Part shown: positions 33,812-44,548 of the stretch, piece by piece
How positions within the stretch are numbered: the stretch's first letter is position 1
How the letters are laid out: the number at the start of each line of letters is the position of its first letter
Source: Symsagittifera roscoffensis
Lineage: Eukaryota; Xenacoelomorpha; Acoela; Convolutidae
Direction of reading: 5' to 3'
DNA length: 64,000 nt
Assembly: GCF_963678635.1 (NCBI RefSeq)
Contig: NC_087071.1
Coordinates: 4,107,624-4,171,623 of the forward strand
Made by a program: the position numbers and the translations under genes
The notes under the pieces: model-generated
What the model saw: only the letters and a program-made list of their open reading frames with translations
The model's database searches: none
Told to the model about the DNA's origin: nothing

Positions 33812-34660
33812 CAACCCGGGGTTGACCAAAAATGCTAGTCATACAATTTCCATACAATTCCATACGTACAGAAAATTGCATGGAAGGTCTATGATTAGTA
33901 ATTTTTCATATATGGAAATTGTATGACTGGCATTTTTCGATAAACCAAAAATATTGATTTCTCAAATTGTTTTGGTTGTGTTCGTAACCGAACACAAATT
34001 ACATAAACCTTGGTTACTCAAATGCAGTAACCAAAGTTTTGGCCATCTCGCATTAAAAATGCTTTGGAAACAGCCTGCAATGTCTTAATTCTGTCTCACG
34101 CAAAAAATATATAGTATCAAATAATATAAAGTATCTGTCTCACGCAAACTTTGGCAAAAGTTTTTGAAGAATTATTTCTAGAATTTGAATTTTCAAATTA
34201 CCAGACATTGATCAAGGCAAACAGAAACATGCCATACAAAGATTGAGCACTATTGAAAAATGTTATCAAGAGAAAAGGAAAAAAATCCAATATTAGTATA
34301 TCCAGGACTACGTTAAACACACAAAAAATTAAATTTTGCATGCAAAATTTTTTTTTCAAAAAATGTTTGTTTGAGTACAAAAAACATTTTGCGGTTGGAA
34401 AAAACAAAAAAAATTGCTGGGGACAATTTCAAAAATAGTTTGAAAAATTTTTGTTGTCGCCATCAAAAAAATGCTATTCATACAATTTCCAAATATGGAA
34501 TTTGTATGATTAGCATTTTTTTTGGCTAAAAGTTTTTCTTTTTCATTTAGTACGATACACCAAAATTTATGCCAAAACAAGAGCAAATTTTTTTGAAAAT
34601 TCGATGACACCATTTTAGCAAAATGTATGAAATTTGTATGACTAGTAGTTTTTCATAGAC
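33812..34660. repeat. Second palindrome-rich repeat block, left arm only
   Basis: The block starts CCCGGGGTTGACC and again holds CATACAATTTCC...GTATGACTGGCATTTTT units (33840-33940, 34475-34520, 34620-34650). The homologous point in the right arm has a different 150-bp sequence, so this looks like an insertion. Confidence 0.55.
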
Positions 34661-34960
34661 TTAGTCGTACATAATTTCGAATCATGGTCAAAAGCAAGAT
34701 CGAAACATAGTTAAACACTAATGCAATTCATGTTCCAACAGACAGTCAAACACAAAAATGGTCGAAACATAGTCGAGCTCAAAGTCGAACATAAAGTCTG
34801 ATATTAACATAGTAGAACAAAAAGTCGATTAAAATGCGCGGTCGAACGAAGTCAAACACAAAGTGTGGCCAAAACCTGGTCAAACACAGTTTTAAAAAAA
34901 AGTCGATCTGATGGAATGGGCCACTGATGATCTTAGACAAAAGTGCGACAAGGGTTGTTC
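34660..34960. repeat. Degenerate GTCGAAC-motif repeat
   Basis: Words such as GTCGAAACATAG, GTCGAACATAAAG, GTCGAACGAAG and GTCAAACACAAAG recur every 15 to 30 bp. The mirror region in the right arm (about 52690-52980) shows the same motif as GTTCGACTTTG. It is low-order repetitive DNA with no coding sign. Confidence 0.6.
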
Positions 34961-35178
34961 TGCCCAAAAAATTAATTAATGAAAAAGTTTTAATGGACTA
35001 AAAAAGCAATTTCAAATTTTTGTCACATCCATTTTGTAAAATATGATTACTATGCCAAAATAAAATTATTCGCCTTTTTATACTAGCTGCTGGTGAAACA
35101 CATCAACTTTTGAAGTGCATAAATTATACAGATCGAGTCAGTCGAAAGGTAACACGCTTGGATCGAATATATGGAAAC

Positions 35179-35573
35179 GGGGAGGGTTCTCATGCTTGAA
35201 GGACCGAATGCTTGAAAAGTTTCAACCAATCAAAATTGCTAAGCGTTCCTATAGGCTAAATGCCTTTCTCACAAAATCGAAGTCAAAATTGACAGAAAAT
35301 GTTTTAAAGCAGTGAAAAATAATCAAAAATATTACAAATTGCGGGCTACAACCGCAATACTATTCGATAAACATCAAGATTCATGAGTTGAAGCTCATAA
35401 GAATTTTTCAGTCTTAAAAACACATCTGCTTATTGTCTAATAGGTCAATATTAACACTAATTGCCTGGATTTATTTTCTTACTTTGAGATTTTGAATACT
35501 CATTTCTGATTGGCTGAAAGTAAGCTAAAATAAATTTCAAGCATTCGGTCCTTCAAGCATGAGGGACGCCACC
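35179..35573. mobile_element. MITE-like element that replaced the last exon in the left arm
   Basis: The 395-bp segment has terminal inverted repeats of about 38 bp: GGGGAGGGTTCTCATGCTTG...ACCGAATGCTTGAA at the left and its reverse complement at the right. It is absent from the right arm, where about 300 bp containing the terminal beta-trefoil exon occupies this place. No clear target duplication is seen, so the event seems to have been an insertion with deletion. Confidence 0.65.
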
Positions 35574-35625
35574 TATTGAAACAATGTTATTATGAGTATC
35601 AAAAACTGAAAACACGAACACGTAC

Positions 35626-38600
35626 CATTCCATTGCATTTTCCGTCTTTGATTTGGATGTAGCAATTCGGTCTGGTCACACTCTGGAACATCCGCACTCC
35701 CCCCTCCCCCACCTTCCGTATTCGGAAGTATGACGTCATGTCACGTGATCCGCTTCCGTTAAGTTGTCCTAAATCGTCGATGCAGAGTGTTTTCTCGGGT
35801 GGACTGCATTGGATAATGAGGATGCCCTGGTCTCGGAATACGCCCTGGATAAAACAAAACTCGGAATAATTTTACATTACGAACGTTTTGATGTTTTAAT
35901 CATGATAAATTGTTTCGTAACGATATAATATTACAGAGTAATTTGTATAAATTTACAAAAACAAATATGAATCCTCTGGGAGAACACCACTAGCATCATA
36001 AGTGAAGTCGACAAGTTTTCAAAACAATGATGGTGAAAAGCATTTTAAAGAACTCTGTTTTGCTATTTCAAATTTTGTGTAAATTTTGTGCAAACAAATT
36101 GTCAATGCAATGACTTAAATTGACCAGATAACTCCAAACTCCATACACCAATATTAAACATTTCATATTTTTGAAAATATTTCAGCATTTTTTTAACAAT
36201 CACAATTTTCTAAGTCGCCGAATATTGCGACAACTCTCTAAACAACCTTGCAGACAGCGTTGAACAAATAAGAACTCTTTTCCACGCCTCCTCCACCCGT
36301 CACGTGTTTCCCTCTATTCTGACCCCTCCCCTGCTTTGCCCCTCCCTTAACATCCTCCCCCACTTGAGATCCGTCAGGGTTGAATGACAAATATCGTCCA
36401 GGATATTTGACTGATTCTAACACAATAGATCTGTCATTCTGTTGTAGAACTCGGAATTCACATTGCGATCCACTTCTGAGCTGAAATTAGATAAGATTTT
36501 GTAATAAAGTAAATTTACCAATATTTCAGCAAAATTGATTTGTATTTCGATATAAATTTCAGTATTAAAAAGTAATATTTATTACCAATATTAAGTTATC
36601 TAAAGTAAGGTAATTTTCATTCATTTGACAATAAGACACTATTGGATTTTTAACTGATGCTGATAAGGTAAATACAGAGGTTTTCAAATTCAAAATATGG
36701 TTAAATTAAATGGAGAAATTAGCGATTCATTTGTAACTAACTTTTACAAAATCATTAAACTTCAAAAAAAACTAAGATCTCAACTTGACAAAAATGCCAT
36801 CAAACTCAACAGAGCCTGACAGCTTAAAATGCGGAGGATCCAGCCAATATTCTCCCCCTAACTAGAGCGATTTAAGGTATATATCCCCCCCCCCCCCCAA
36901 ATGTTTGATTTTGATTAAAATTGGTTAGCGCTGCGGAGTAAAATGCTCGTTTCTGGATGTTCACAGAAAACTTCCAGATTAGTGTCATATTAAATAATCA
37001 TCTCCTTTAAATTACCTGATGGAGGAGGATGATAATTTAGCCCAAAATGAAACTGAAACAAAAACTAAAAACAAACCCGCCTATCCAACTACTCACGTCT
37101 CCGAAGGCTATTTTGTTGTCCTGTTTGTTTATTTCACTGCTGTTGTTGTTGTCTGCTGTCTGTTTGTGGTCGAAAGCGAGGTTGAAGTTGAAATGTGTAT
37201 CACCTCGGAACATTCGAACATTGTCTTTCAGTTTGAGTTTAACCACCAGAACACCTGAAACAAAAAATGGCTATGATAATTAACCAAACAAAACCTTCCA
37301 TATTTATAAATCGTTATAAATCTTGGAAGATTAAGGGTATGCCTGAAAAATTTGACCCCGTAAAATCATTTTTTCAAACCGCCTGGTTGATTATCAAAAT
37401 TTTTTTTAATGTAAGGCGGGTAAAGTCCTGTTATAGTTTCAACAGTACCAATTTTCAACAGTGCCAAAGATTATCAATTTGATGTACACCCGGATTGACA
37501 ACAAATAGTAATCATACATTTTTCATATATGAAAAAAAAATGCTTATCATACTCTTTCATACAATTTCATAGTGTGAAAGTGTATGTATGAAAATAGCAA
37601 TATAAGCATTTTTCCACTATTGAAATTGTATGACAAGCATTTTTTCCATTCTATGAAATTTTATGAGAAGCATTTTTTCCATAAATGAAAATACAAAAAT
37701 ATTTTGTTTTGAATTTTCGTGTTTCAACCGAAACACTAACCAAGGATTTTTGACCTGAGAAATAACAGAGTGTAACTGGCAGTTACCACGCAGATAAACT
37801 GAATTTGGTGGTTTTAGCCATAAAAGTTAAATGTAACATTTTCACATGGAAATATATACCAAAAAATAAATTTTTGAATATGGCTAGATAATTTTTCGTT
37901 TGAAAATTTTGATGGTTGCGAAAAAAAGGCCTGTTTTTTAGTATAAATTTATTCTTATTTTAGCAAATGAAACAAAATATAATAATCGTGTTTACAAAAA
38001 AACACTTTCTTGTGATTTTTAGATTTTTTGGGTGAAAAACTCATCCTGGACTACGTTATAAACACAAAAATGTCAAACTTTGCATGCAAATTTTTTTTTG
38101 CAATTTTTTTTAACACAACAGCAAGTTTGCAGCCAAAAAAGGGAATGAAAATTTTTTACCTCAAATTTTTATTTTGTTCATGAAACAAATGCATATCATA
38201 CAATTTTCATGCATGAAAATTTTATATTAAGTTTTTTTCTGACAGAAATTAAAATTATGTTTTTGATTGTCAAAATGCTCTCTATTATAGATATACTTAT
38301 TTAAATCTATTTAAAGTTAACCAGACAAGTTTTTTGGTGATTTTTGAAAACTTTATTTTTTCTATGACAAAATGACTTCTTTATAATTTTCATACATGGA
38401 AATTGTATGATAAGCTTTTTTTTATAAAAAAATTTTAAATCATTATTTTAATGACCAGAAAGCTTCAAAATAAACAATTAGACCAAAAATGTTCATTAAA
38501 AACTTTTAAAATACTTTTTAAATTTTGTATGAATTTTTTATGATAAACATTTTTTACCATGGACTTCATATATGAAACTGTATGATAAGCATTTTCTTCT

Positions 38601-41600
38601 ATGGACGTCAACCCGGGCAGTCTCCTTTACTTTTACAATATGTTAAAAAACCTCTATTACTATGTTATTATTTTTTCATTAATTTACTGGAAAAACAAAC
38701 TACTGCCGAGAGTTGGTCATTTTTGGCATTTTTGAATAATTGGTACTGTTGAAACTACTACAGGACTTTACACGCCTGACGGAGCTCTAATGTAAAAAAA
38801 ATCTAACTGTTACTCATTTTTGTAGATTATGTGGGGTGTCTTTTTACTTATTCCGTCCAAAAATCAATGTTTAAACTGAAACTATTTTGCTTCAATTGAA
38901 TTGACTAGAATAAACCGATCAATTTTTCACACTATTTCAAAAAGATTTGCTAAAAATTTTGAGACGGTTTATAGAAAATCCAAATTACCTAAAAGTTTTA
39001 ATTATTCTGAAAAACGTTCAAGTTTGATGAAATAAACTACAGAGTTTTAACCAGACTAAGAAAAAACACAGAAAATGGCTATAGACAAAAATTCCAAATA
39101 TCTGCTCAAAATTCGTCCTCGTTAGAAATTGGCTAATAACTAAAACGATGTAGTAGCAGTTTTGTGTGAATTATTTAGCATATCTTCATTCATTTCGGCA
39201 TGTTTTTGAGTTGGTAGTTAAGCATTTTTAAGCCTGCAAAATTTCAGAAAAAGTCAATTGAGAAAAGGTATTATTTTACTTCGAGCTCAGGGCAACAAAA
39301 AAGTGTAAAAATTCCATAGAAACGCTTATTTTATTAAAAAAGGGTTTGTACTAGATATAAAACCATTCCAAGAGCCAATATTTTGTCCATTTCTGTAAAA
39401 AAACATTATATCACGTTGTTAGTTCTTTTTCGAAAAAAAAATTTTGAGTATACGATAAACTTAGGTATGTACTTAAATAATCATAAAATGGTTTAATACA
39501 TCTGATTTATAAAATTTCCAGAAAATGAAATACATGCAAAAGTTAGTTAGTAAAGTCAGTAAACGTTGCTATAAAGCCAAGAGAGCCATTTTGAGAGAAA
39601 GACTGCTCGTATATAGGCAAAACTTTTTCATTGGGTCCGAAAACTCTTATTTTACACGGTCGAATGAAGGCTTCAACAAAACTAAATTGAATCATAATTC
39701 AAATAGGGTCAATAATCTTGAGTTAAACAGTGTCGAACCATGTTTCGAATAATTCCAGCCTTTGGTTCACATATGCTCAGAAATTGTTAATAGCAAAAAA
39801 AAAATTTTGCTTAAAATACGTAAAATACGTAAAAAGACCTTATGAAGGTTTTTAAAATTGTTAATGTTTGGGATAGTTATCGTGTGGCGGAATAAAATGT
39901 TTCAAATTGAAATTGGCCTAAATTCTAAATGTGCCGTCAGAACTTTCAGAGATTCGCCTCGATGTAGTAGCATTTTTGTTTGAATTATTTAGCATATCTC
40001 CATTCATTTCGGCATGTTTTTTGAGTTGGTAGTTAAGCATTTTTAAGCCTCCAAAATTTCATAAAAAGTCATTTGAGAAGAGGTATTATTATACTTCGAG
40101 CTCAGGGCAACAAAATCTTTCAAAAAGTGTAAAAATTTCATAGAAACGCTTATTTTATTAAAACAAGGGTTTGTACTAGATATAAAACCATTCCAAGAGC
40201 CAAAATTTTGTCCATTTCTGTAAAAAGACATTATATCACGTTGTTAGTTCTTTTTGGAAAAAATGTTTTGAGTATACAATAAACACAAACTTAGGTATGT
40301 ACTTTAATAATCAAAAAACGGTTTAATACATCTGATTTATAAAATTTCCAGAAAATGAAATACATGCAAAAGTTAGTTAGTAAAGTCAGTAAACGTTGCT
40401 ATAAAGCCAAGAGAGCCATTATGAGAGAAAGATTGCTCGTATTTAGGCAAAACTTTTTCATTGGGTGCGAAACTCTTATTTTACACGGTCGAATGAAGGT
40501 TTCAACAAAACTAAATTGAATCCTATTTCAAATAGGATCAATAATCTTGAGTTAAACAGTGTCGAATCATGTTTCGAATAATTCCAGCCTTTGGTTCACA
40601 TATGTTCAGAAATTGTTAATAGCAAAAAGTTTTTTTTTCCTTTTAAATTTGGTACGAAACATCTATTTAATCAAATAGCTCTGTCAGAATTAGTTTAAAG
40701 TGCCAACCTGCTGATGGTCATTTTAGTAGAGAACTGAGAATTAAAAATTTGATCATGGAAATATGTTACGTTACAATATCTTTGCATTCCAGGGGCACTT
40801 GGGCTTTTATAGCACTGCACTCATTAGAAACGTTGTACTAAAAAAAATTGGATTTTTTTTATTGTTACTCGAACACAGTCGAGCAAAGATGAACTTTGAA
40901 GGCAAAATAGGTAAAATCTTAAATCGCGCCTGGGAAAGTAAGAAATTGAAAAGTGTAAAGCTGAAAAAAGCAAGAGTGTCAAAAAAGTCAAAAAAAATAC
41001 AAAGTCTGTTATAAATTGACCGAAAATTTTGAAAACAGAAATCGGTCGATCTTTCGAGTGAATCATGGGTACTTAGTGTTTTTGTTATTATTTACAAATT
41101 AGTCTGTTTCAATCAAAGTTGGAAAAATTTTTGAGCGCTTGAAGAACATTGCATTTTGAGAGAGTATCAATTCAGCCACTCAATTTTCATTCCAGGCATT
41201 GACCTTTGCAAGAAGTTTGAACACTAAGTTATGTTCTAGGTGTAACTCAAAGAGTAATTTCAGATAGGGTACACCGTCTGCTCGTCACGCTATCTTATTT
41301 TCGGCCGGATAGATTCGTGCAACTTCTTAGTCTAATACCGATCCTAATCTTACTCTTATATCTACTAGTCTCAGGGTTTTAACTAGTCTCTGTTAGGCTC
41401 AATAGATCTAGAGTATACTGGCTTATTGCGATTGCTAAAAGGTCTCTTGGAGAGGTAACTAATTTCTAAGTTAAATTCAAATCTCTCTGGTGCTGAAATT
41501 ACAAGTAATTTCAGCACTTACAAATAAGTGGGTTGTTAGTTAGATGGATCATGATTGGTTAATATAAAATATTTTATAGAGATAAAATATCCAATTTATA

Positions 41601-43075
41601 ACCAATAATAAATATAGTTTATATCTGGTTCCAACACATTCAGTCAGAAATTCCATTAAAAATATAAATTCAAATTCTTTGTATTTGTCTCGAGAAAAAA
41701 TCCTACTAACCTTGTAATAATCTGACAATTTCCACAATTTGTAAAAAAAAAATCAAAAGAAATTTATATTTTAATTGCCAAACCGAACAAATTTCAGATA
41801 CGCAAGTCTTAGTCAGTAGATTAAATAAGATCTAGATTACTCACTGGGTGGTTCCTTTGCCCCTCCCCTGCAGTCTACTGTCCCGTCGCCCTTGAGTCGG
41901 AGAGAGAGGAGGGAAGAATGACTCACCAGTCTTAATTCACTCCCTTTGTCCCATTTCCATTGCTCAAACTCCCACTGAAATAAAAAAAAAATTATTTAAA
42001 ATTTTTTTTTTCTGAATTTGTTCATAGTTTTCATAATTTTTCCTTGTTTATGATTGCATGGTTTGTTTCTGAAGAAAAAGTTAGATTAAAAGAGAAAACA
42101 GTCGGTAACAAGTTGCTCAAAAAGTTCCGACTAAAAAAAATGAAAAAAAAGTTAAAAAGAACAGCTTTTTTTTTTAATTTCTGTCGTTTTTATTCGTGGT
42201 GTGATAAGAGAATCTGAACGAAACCCCAGAACCAAGGCTCATTCCATGTTAATAGTAAATCAGGTATATTTTGACAAATGATTTTAGAAAATAATTAAAA
42301 AATCCAGGAATTTTTGCAGAAAATTTTTTTGGTTTTTTTTATAAGAAATAGATTATTAGCAGACCTACTCGCTCGCTTCAGCCGCTCGAAACTAAAATAA
42401 AACTCAAAAATTTCAAATCGGGTTTTCTCAACACTGGGAGTTTTTTTGAAATTTTCAAAATCCGTTTGGATTATGTGTGGTAACTGATTTTGTGTAGAAA
42501 ACAAAAATAAACTTTAGCAGACTCGAAGACAAAGATCCTTCACGCTTTCAATGGTTCGAAAAAAAAACAGTTACGGTTAACCAGTTAATCAAAATTCCAA
42601 CAAAATCTGATGTCATAGGCCTTAATTATAGGCCTGGGGCTTACTTAATTTCATATTTTTTTGTTCATAGAGAAGTTAAACTTTTTAGCGTGAAGCGAGA
42701 ATTGATTTCAAAATTGTTTTTACAAGCAATCCAACGAGAAAAATGAGCATCAATTTTGAAAATTAAGAATACATTTCGAAAAAAGGGTGCAAAAACAAAT
42801 TTTGGGACAAATACTTTTCGATATAGTTTGGTTTATAATAGCTTTTACTAACTTACCGTGAACCATTCATGTTCGAACTTCATAGTCGGAGGTTCCGGAC
42901 TCTTGGGGTAACTCGGAACTTGATTGGCCCTCACTTTCGGTCTCGCGACTGGCTGATGAACAGGGGCGGGTGGGGGAAGAGGGTCTTCAATTTGGGTCAT
43001 GAATACTCCTTTTGGTTTTGGGCTGTGGCTGAAGGCGGGTTGTTTGGGGGAGGGTGCACAAATAGCTCTGAGGGG
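35626..43075 (-). CDS. Beta-trefoil gene, left-arm copy, 3' truncated
   Basis: Five exons are read on the minus strand: 42857-43075, 41845-41974, 37097-37254, 36247-36480 and 35626-35844. All have AG acceptors and GT donors, compatible phases, and the same lengths as the right-arm copy except the first (9 bp longer, in frame). Protein changes are few (for example one Leu to Phe, Glu to Asp, Gly to Ser), and the 35626-35844 exon differs only at about ten synonymous positions. The terminal exon present in the right arm is gone, replaced by the MITE-like element, so the protein would lack its last 27 residues. The 5' exons would lie in or beyond the gap. Confidence 0.7.
36870..36900. repeat. Poly-C tract in the left arm
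   Basis: A C-homopolymer of about 15 follows ATATATCC. The right arm has the mirror poly-G at about 50803-50819 with a different length, as expected for a mutable tract. Confidence 0.8.
37483..38620. repeat. Palindrome-rich repeat element inside the beta-trefoil intron (left arm)
   Basis: The element is bounded by ACACCCGGATTGAC at the left and GTCAACCCGGG at the right, inverted ends of about 12 bp. Inside are repeated pairs such as CATATATG and TTCATACAATTTCAT near TGATAAGCATTTT. The counterpart in the right arm is 49085-50214. Confidence 0.6.
39148..40626. repeat. Two diverged direct repeats of about 640 bp (left arm)
   Basis: Copies start at 39148 and 39961 (GATGTAGTAGCA), about 813 bp apart, and both run through TTCCAGAAAATGAAATACATG to AGAAATTGTTAATAGCAAAAA. 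A 75-codon frame in copy 1 (39525-39752) is frameshifted in copy 2. Both copies are also in the right arm, so the duplication is older than the split of the arms. Confidence 0.75.
41265..41400 (-). repeat. Dispersed repeat, inner copy, left arm
   Basis: The reverse complement of 46230-46350; it shares GTTGCACGAA, TCCGGCC, AAGATAGCGTG and ATCTGAA with the outer copy at 28930-29050. It lies in the intron between the first and second recognised beta-trefoil exons' downstream neighbour. Confidence 0.55.
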
Positions 43076-43548
43076 CTGGAAAAAATATATATTCAGAAAA
43101 TTGTCCGCTTCTATCTGCTAAGCCAAACAAGACTTCTCGGATTTTAAGGAAAATCCTTGAATGTTGTGACTGCCTGTCATGGTCTATGGAATAATGTTCG
43201 CTTTTTCAAAAAAAAAGAAAAAATCATAAAATATAAATGAATTTTTGTTCCCAAAAACCGTCTCCCCATACTTAGTGTAAAGCTATGTAAAAGTATATTT
43301 AGCATGCAACAAAGTTTAATGTAGACAAAATAGCATGCCCCAGTTCAATTTGAAAGGTTTCTGAGTCGGATCAAATCTCCGATTGCGCGTTAGTATCACG
43401 AAATTTATCGAGCTTCAATTATCCCAAAATGAGCATAATGAGAAATGAGTAAATTTTAAGTCCACATAATTTTTGAAAAAATATCACAGATTGGTTGTTT
43501 TTTATTGCATTTGAGTTTGAGCTTAAGACAACAATAGCTTTCAGATGG

Positions 43549-43748
43549 NNNNNNNNNNNNNNNNNNNNNNNNNNNNNNNNNNNNNNNNNNNNNNNNNNNN
43601 NNNNNNNNNNNNNNNNNNNNNNNNNNNNNNNNNNNNNNNNNNNNNNNNNNNNNNNNNNNNNNNNNNNNNNNNNNNNNNNNNNNNNNNNNNNNNNNNNNNN
43701 NNNNNNNNNNNNNNNNNNNNNNNNNNNNNNNNNNNNNNNNNNNNNNNN
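43549..43748. other. Assembly gap of exactly 200 N
   Basis: The run of N lies between the two inverted arms. A round-number gap is what scaffolding software inserts when two contigs are joined without sequence. The left arm reaches the gap directly, while the right side has 297 bp of unmatched sequence (43749-44045). Confidence 0.98.
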
Positions 43749-44548
43749 AAAAACGGAATATTGTTCATGAAAACGGTCATGTTTGCAAATTGGTCATTCT
43801 CAGCACTTTCATTGAGTTGAACTCCTTGAAGTCTTTGTGACTTTAGACAAATTGAATCGTGGTGTTGCTCTTGTGGTCAAAATAGTTTCTTATGAAAAAA
43901 AAGACTGGTTATCTTGCAAAACTTTACAAATCAACCTCTCTCAATCTCAAAATTTTTGAAAACAATCACTATTTTACGAGATGCAAGATTTTGCAAGATA
44001 ACTCTTTTTGATCGCCTAGGGTAAGCTTTTTGACGGAAGTTTTTGTCTCATCTGAAAGCTATTGTTGTCTTAAGCTCAAACTCAAATGCAAAAAAAAACA
44101 ACCAATCTGTGATGTTTTTTCAAAAATTATGTGGACTTAAAATTTACTCATTTCTCATTATGCTCATTTTGGGATAATTGAAGCTCGATAAATTTCGTGA
44201 TACTAACGCGCAATCGGAGATTTGATCCGACTCAGAAACCTTTCAGATTGAACTGGGGCATGCTATTTTGTCTACATTAAACTTTGTTGCATGCTAAATA
44301 TACTTTTACATAGCTTTACACTAAGTATGGGGAGACGGTTTTTGGGAACAAAAATTCATTTATATTTTATGATTTTTTCTTTTTTTTAAATAAAATGTTC
44401 ATCAGTTTTTTTTTTTGAAAAAGCGAACATTATTCCATAGACCATGAGAGGCAGTCACAACATTCAAGGATTTTCCTTAAAATCCGAGAAGTCTTGTTTG
44501 GCTTAGCAGATAGAAGCGGACAATTTTCTGAATATATATTTTTTCCAG

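Larger units (their letters stand above)
28785..43548 (+). repeat. Left arm of a giant inverted repeat (about 14.8 kb)
   Basis: From 28785 (CCTATCATACTTGATAA) to the gap, this DNA is the reverse complement of 44046-58347 with a few percent divergence. It holds a secreted peptide gene, a beta-trefoil gene on the minus strand and a set of repeats. Non-homologous patches are a hAT-like insertion (31583-32006), a block at about 32463-33635, another at about 33815-34660, and a small inverted-repeat element (35179-35573). Confidence 0.9.

Noticed and set aside
37019-37283. Several open frames of 70-80 codons opposite or beside the exon at 37097-37254 (and the mirror at 50419-50683)
   Set aside because: They are shadows of the conserved beta-trefoil exon; splice sites, phase and synonymous changes favour the exon frame.
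32463-38620. A CRISPR-like array
   Set aside because: The palindromic units are irregularly spaced and degenerate and the genome is eukaryotic, so this is a transposon-like repeat.
39525-39752. 75-codon basic frame after a TTTCCAG
   Set aside because: The tandem copy is frameshifted, there is no domain, and arm comparison gives no selection signal.
40889-41014. Lysine-rich frame MNFEGKIGKILNRAWESKK
   Set aside because: In the right arm the homologous frame is cut by a homopolymer change, so it is not conserved as protein.
42869-43147. Plus-strand 92-codon frame and its mirror at 44477-44746
   Set aside because: They are antisense to the Pro-rich beta-trefoil exon, whose splice sites and in-frame 9-bp indel support the other strand.
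43495-43820. Open frames spanning the N run
   Set aside because: They exist only because N is translated as X.
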